This document shows, piece by piece, positions 14,244 through 16,683 of a stretch of DNA of 16,683 nucleotides. Each line of letters begins with the position of its first letter. Position 1 is the first letter of the stretch. The translations under genes and the position numbers were made by a program. The notes below the pieces were generated by a model that was not told where the DNA came from, searched no databases, and saw only the letters and a list, made by a program, of their open reading frames with translations. The stretch is from Candidatus Latescibacterota bacterium (GTDB lineage: Bacteria; JAAXHH01; JACQVL01). Location of the stretch: positions 1 to 16,683 of the forward strand of contig JACQVL010000057.1 of assembly GCA_016209865.1 (NCBI GenBank), written 5' to 3'.

Positions 14244-15470
14244 ATGGACATCCAGCACAACATCCTCCTCATCGGCGGCCGGCGGGCGGAAGACCTCGTC
14301 GCCGAATTCGGCAGCCCGCTCTACGTCTACGACGCGGCCGTCATTCGCGCCCGGTTCCGCGAGTTGCGAGAGGCGATCACCTATCCGAACGTTGATCTCC
14401 ATTACGCCTGTAAAGCGAACACCAACCTGGCCATCCTCCGGCTGCTCCACGCCGAGGGGGCGTACATCGACGCCGTCTCCCCCGGAGAAGTGTTCCTCGC
14501 CCTCACCGCCGGGTTCTCGCCTGAGCACGTCCTGTTCACCGGCAACAACGTGACGGATGAGGAGATGGAGTACGTGCTCGACCGCGGCATCCTGGTCAAC
14601 GTCGATTCCCTCTCACAGCTCGACCGGTACGGCCGACTGGCGCCCGACTCGCGCGTCTCCCTGCGGATCAACCCGGACGTGGGGTCCGGCCACCACGATC
14701 ACTGCATCACCGGCGGGCCGGACAGCAAGTTCGGCATCGTGATCGAGGACGTCGATCAGGCGCGTCAGATCATCGCCGGCCACCGGCTTCAGGTCGTCGG
14801 TCTCCACGCGCACGTCGGCTCCGGCATCTTAGAGGCGGAGCCGTTTCTCCAGGCCGCCGACGCGCTGCTCGACGTCGTCCGCCGGTTCGAGGGGCTGGAG
14901 TTCGTCGATTTCGGCGGCGGCCTGGGCGTGCCCTACAGGCCGGACGAGCCACGGCTCGCCGTCCGCGCGTTAGGGGCGAGGGTCTCCGAACGGTTCCACG
15001 CGTTCTGCCACGACTACGGCCGGCCGCTCACGTTGAAACTCGAGCCGGGACGGTACGTCGTGTGCGAGGCGGGCATGTTGCTCACCCGGTGCAACTCCAT
15101 CAAGGCGACACGGACGCACACGTTCGTCGGGACGGACTCCGGGTTCAACCACCTGATCCGTCACCCGCTCTACCTGTCGTATCATGAGATCATCAACGCG
15201 AGCAACGTGGAGGACGAGCGGTTCGTGTACGACGTGTGCGGGAACATCTGCGAGAGCGCGGACTTCTTCGCCCGGGGCCGGCTGATGTCGCGCGTTCGTG
15301 AAGGCGATGTGCTGGCCATCCTCAACGCGGGGGCGTACGGGTTCTGCATGAGCTCGAACTACAACTCCCGTCCCCGGCCTGCCGAAGTGCTCGTGGACGG
15401 CGGGACGGCGCGGGTCATCCGGGCGCGGGAGACGCTGGAGGATTTGCTGCGGGGGCAGGGGGAATTCTGA
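14244..15470 (+). CDS. lysA: Diaminopimelate decarboxylase
   Basis: This enzyme decarboxylates meso-diaminopimelate to L-lysine, the last step of the lysine pathway, and competes with peptidoglycan for that precursor. The 408-residue fold-type III PLP enzyme has an alanine racemase-like barrel followed by a beta domain. The PLP lysine is Lys57 in HYACKANTN. LRINPDVGSGHHDHCITGG ... SKFGI is a LysA-type barrel motif (about 140-164). HAHVGSG (about 188-194), GGGLG (224-228) and EPGR (267-270) bind phosphate and ring. Cys336-Glu337 in CGNICESADFF and Tyr373 in MSSNYNSRPRPAEVLV come from the partner subunit of the dimer and favour diaminopimelate over ornithine. The start is ATG 14244. The in-frame extension back to 14076 overlaps the previous gene and the hairpin and is rejected. 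The ribosome site (GGAAAG) is very close and weak. Confidence 0.93.
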   Translation: MDIQHNILLIGGRRAEDLVAEFGSPLYVYDAAVIRARFRELREAITYPNVDLHYACKANTNLAILRLLHAEGAYIDAVSPGEVFLALTAGFSPEHVLFTGNNVTDEEMEYVLDRGILVNVDSLSQLDRYGRLAPDSRVSLRINPDVGSGHHDHCITGGPDSKFGIVIEDVDQARQIIAGHRLQVVGLHAHVGSGILEAEPFLQAADALLDVVRRFEGLEFVDFGGGLGVPYRPDEPRLAVRALGARVSERFHAFCHDYGRPLTLKLEPGRYVVCEAGMLLTRCNSIKATRTHTFVGTDSGFNHLIRHPLYLSYHEIINASNVEDERFVYDVCGNICESADFFARGRLMSRVREGDVLAILNAGAYGFCMSSNYNSRPRPAEVLVDGGTARVIRARETLEDLLRGQGEF

Positions 15471-15480
15471 TTGAAGGATT

Positions 15481-15505
15481 GTCATTCCCGCGAAAGCGGG
15501 AATCC
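15481..15505. repeat. ATTCCC-N8-GGGAAT palindrome between convergent genes
   Basis: A perfect ATTCCC-GCGAAAGC-GGGAAT (15484-15503) has the same flanks as the copy at 8664-8690 (GTC before, CCA after). The gap between the lysA stop and the methyltransferase stop is 39 bases and this element fills most of it. A bidirectional transcript end is plausible; there is no T-run. Confidence 0.85.
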
Positions 15506-15509
15506 AGCA

Positions 15510-16683
15510 TTATCGCCAGATGTAGACGCATTTTCGCAATTCTTCCCGACCATGCTCTCCCATCTGTTGACTACTGTTCCCTTTGCCGACTGGAAGCACC
15601 CAAATCGTCTCGACATCAAAACCGGCTGCCTGAGCGATATCAGAGAGGATCAAGTCAACCGGGATGTTCATGCCCTCATAACGCACATTGTCATTGACCA
15701 TGATCAGAGGAGCGCCTGGTTTAAGGATGCGAGCGCATTCAAAGATGACCAGTGACATCTCAAAGAAATAGTTGCGAACCATCCGTGGGATGCCAGAATT
15801 ATTGAGCGCTTTCGAGGCTTTCCGTTGTTCCAAATACTCAAGAATCGTCTGCAAGTCTTTCTGAGAGTCAAACACTGTCGATGCCCGCGAATAGGCATTT
15901 GCCGAAAACATCGACCGTAGTGCAGGCTTCTCTCGATTCTCGACGGTACACGAAACCATCGCCTGGCGAAGATTCCGAATCCCTTCTTCATCGACACCGA
16001 GCATCGCCAATTCGAGCGCGTAAGTTCGAGTATAGTCGTAGCGATTGCAATAGGGCGGGGACGTAATCAAACCATCAAACGAGGCTGTCTCTAATTGAGG
16101 CAGGACTGTCAGGCACGACCCGTGAATGACGTCGATAGTCCCTCGCTTCGTTGACAGAGAGAGATCAAAAAGCTCGCCATCATTCCCGATATCTGCGCAC
16201 ATCTCGTCCAATTTTTGTGAAATGGCGACATCAAACGGCTTGATGGGACCTTTATCGAATGGCTTGCTGCCTTGATTCCGTCCCGAACGGTGATCCCACC
16301 GGAGATATTGACCATCTTTGCGGGTATAACCAATTTCTTCAAGGATACAGAGTGCGGCAAAGCGCAAGATACGCCGTATGGACGCCGAGGAGACTTGCTC
16401 CACGGTCGCCAAGTACTGGCCCAATGCGCTCTCAGTCTCCATCGGAAATGCGCCCCGCGTGATGCGTAGATGCGGGAAAGACTTCCCATCGTGTTGATTC
16501 ATCCAGGGTCGCCCTGTACGCCATCTTTGAAGGATCGTTCGGATCTGTTCCGTTTCTCCGTTGAGAATCTGTTTTCGGACCTCTATCAGCTCATAACCAA
16601 TCGGTAAGAGCTCAATGCCCACCGCATCCAGACCAAGCTGACTCGCCACAAACAAGGTCGTGCCGGAGCCTGCGAACGGATCA
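15510..16683 (-). CDS. DNA methyltransferase (N4-cytosine/N6-adenine type), N-terminus beyond the window
   Basis: The frame stays open through the right edge, so the true start lies outside the window. The visible 391 residues begin DPFAGSGTTLFVASQLGLDAVGIE, which is SAM-binding motif I followed by motif II. Motif IV, SPPY, follows about 200 residues later in FDGLITSPPYCNRYDYTRTYALE (near 16050-16061). A motif I, long insert, motif IV order points to an alpha- or gamma-like amino-methyltransferase. SPPY is most common in N4-cytosine enzymes, but specificity cannot be read. The C-terminal half has IMVNDNVRYEG and VLPVGKGNSSQQMG. No endonuclease gene is visible, so it may be an orphan or the partner may be to the right. 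Hand-counted lines give about 47-53% G+C against about 65% in sdhA, consistent with transfer. A TTG-initiated version at 16655 would cut off motif I and is unlikely. Confidence 0.85.
   Translation of the reverse strand, partial: DPFAGSGTTLFVASQLGLDAVGIELLPIGYELIEVRKQILNGETEQIRTILQRWRTGRPWMNQHDGKSFPHLRITRGAFPMETESALGQYLATVEQVSSASIRRILRFAALCILEEIGYTRKDGQYLRWDHRSGRNQGSKPFDKGPIKPFDVAISQKLDEMCADIGNDGELFDLSLSTKRGTIDVIHGSCLTVLPQLETASFDGLITSPPYCNRYDYTRTYALELAMLGVDEEGIRNLRQAMVSCTVENREKPALRSMFSANAYSRASTVFDSQKDLQTILEYLEQRKASKALNNSGIPRMVRNYFFEMSLVIFECARILKPGAPLIMVNDNVRYEGMNIPVDLILSDIAQAAGFDVETIWVLPVGKGNSSQQMGEHGREELRKCVYIWR

Overview
The window reads as a G+C-rich chromosome segment from a Gram-negative, respiring bacterium. 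It carries a menaquinone-type succinate dehydrogenase operon, a dihydrolipoyl dehydrogenase, an outer-membrane-type polysaccharide export protein, and GTG and TTG start codons beside ATG. No rRNA, tRNA, CRISPR array, transposase or prophage gene is visible. The lineage cannot be fixed from sequence alone. Dense short intergenic palindromes and tandem 7-8-mers suggest a repeat-rich environmental lineage, but that is inference.

Layout. 53-1444 (+) is lpdA, probably the last gene of a 2-oxoacid dehydrogenase operon that enters from the left. It converges on 1495-3471 (-), a large polytopic membrane protein of the DUF6785/DUF6784 (OPT-like) type. 3706-5064 (+) is a class V aminotransferase-fold PLP enzyme, and a close paralogue (about three quarters identical by eye) lies at 12808-14163. 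Between the two lie sdhC-sdhA-sdhB (5271-8624), an 83-residue orphan on the minus strand (8730-8981), a Wza-like SLBB export protein (9142-10896) and a family 5 extracellular solute-binding lipoprotein (about 10899-12698). After the second PLP enzyme comes lysA, diaminopimelate decarboxylase (14244-15470). It converges on a 5'-truncated DNA methyltransferase (15510 to the right edge, minus).

How the genes work together. sdhCAB makes a complete membrane complex II that feeds electrons from succinate to quinone. lpdA belongs to the same central-carbon metabolism. lysA supplies lysine and consumes diaminopimelate. The two PLP enzymes have no assigned substrate. The export protein and the solute-binding protein lack their usual partner genes here (glycosyltransferases and tyrosine kinase; ABC permeases and ATPases), so their operons are split or lie elsewhere.

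The most unusual content is in the gaps. Several carry hairpins whose arms are tandem 7- or 8-base words, and the word differs from site to site (GTGACGA, GGCGAAAC, CACGTTAG, GAGTGGGA). A second, shared palindrome with the form ATTCCC-N8-GGGAAT occurs three times intact and once degenerate. Some of these elements are nested in one another, and two run into coding sequence and appear to encode parts of signal peptides. This is the best candidate in the window for something under-described. The two minus-strand genes at 1495-3471 and 15510-16683 are visibly less G+C-rich than the rest and may have been acquired.
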